A stretch of DNA of 64,000 nt. Source: Syngnathus acus (taxonomy: Eukaryota; Chordata; Actinopteri; Syngnathiformes; Syngnathidae). The notes under the pieces are model-generated. The model did not search any database. It was not told the DNA's origin and was given only the letters and a program-made list of their open reading frames with translations. Position 1 is the first letter of the stretch; each line of letters begins with the position of its first letter. Below are positions 63,871-64,000 of the stretch, one piece after another. The position numbers and the translations under genes were made by a program. The stretch covers positions 4,675,664 through 4,739,663 of the forward strand of contig NC_051088.1 of NCBI RefSeq assembly GCF_901709675.1, written 5' to 3'.

Positions 63871-64000
63871 ACTAAAAGACTCAATCAAACCAATACATGT
63901 GAACTTACATATCGAAAGCAAGATACCATGTGTTAATGTCAATATCAATCAATAATATTTGTTTTGCATTGAAATTGTCAATTGAGGTGCATCCATCAAC

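Overview
This window is nuclear DNA from a teleost fish. It carries spliced vertebrate genes with GT-AG introns, a vertebrate initiator tRNA, many fish-type dispersed repeats and long (CA)n runs. The species cannot be fixed from sequence alone. Five protein-coding genes were reconstructed exon by exon, and all joins keep frame. In order they are gpr153 (+, 7455-18849), her3/hes3 (-, 25422-26746), a taste receptor T1R gene (-, 32897-37276), rer1 (-, 39674-46098) and tp73 (-, 48944-63607, entering from the right edge at its deltaN first exon). Human orthologues or paralogues of all five lie on 1p36, so this looks like one conserved, locally rearranged block.

Layout: 1-7.4 kb is gene-free and holds a retroposon with a 12-bp target duplication (3866-4232) and an inverted-repeat DNA element (4549-5698). 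gpr153 spans 7.4-18.9 kb in five coding exons. 19.5-25.3 kb holds an initiator-Met tRNA (21522-21593), a degenerate GGTTTAG-like minisatellite and a truncated CR1/L2-clade LINE with an open reverse-transcriptase frame (23097-24437), flanked by direct repeats. her3 follows as a compact TATA-driven gene. 26.9-32.6 kb is non-coding. The T1R gene has the canonical six exons. rer1 has six coding exons, one GC-AG intron, and introns loaded with hAT and TA-flanked inverted-repeat elements, one nested in another. tp73 encodes a 590-residue deltaN-alpha product, with a p53-type response element just upstream of its deltaN exon.

The most unusual object is in a tp73 intron. It is a 2.2-kb TA-flanked inverted-repeat transposon (57067-59239) that carries remnants of both ends of a pogo/Tigger-like transposase and an intron-less, frameshifted piece of a host gene resembling the C-terminal GOLD domain of FYCO1. 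That is host-gene capture by, or insertion into, a DNA transposon. Related elements at 4549-5698 and 43871-45856 carry only the acidic C-terminus of such a transposase.

The genes do not form a functional operon-like unit: gpr153 is an orphan GPCR, her3 a Notch-family bHLH repressor, T1R a taste GPCR, rer1 an ER retrieval receptor and tp73 a p53-family transcription factor. Exon borders come from reading splice sites and family alignment by eye. Start and polyadenylation sites are less certain.
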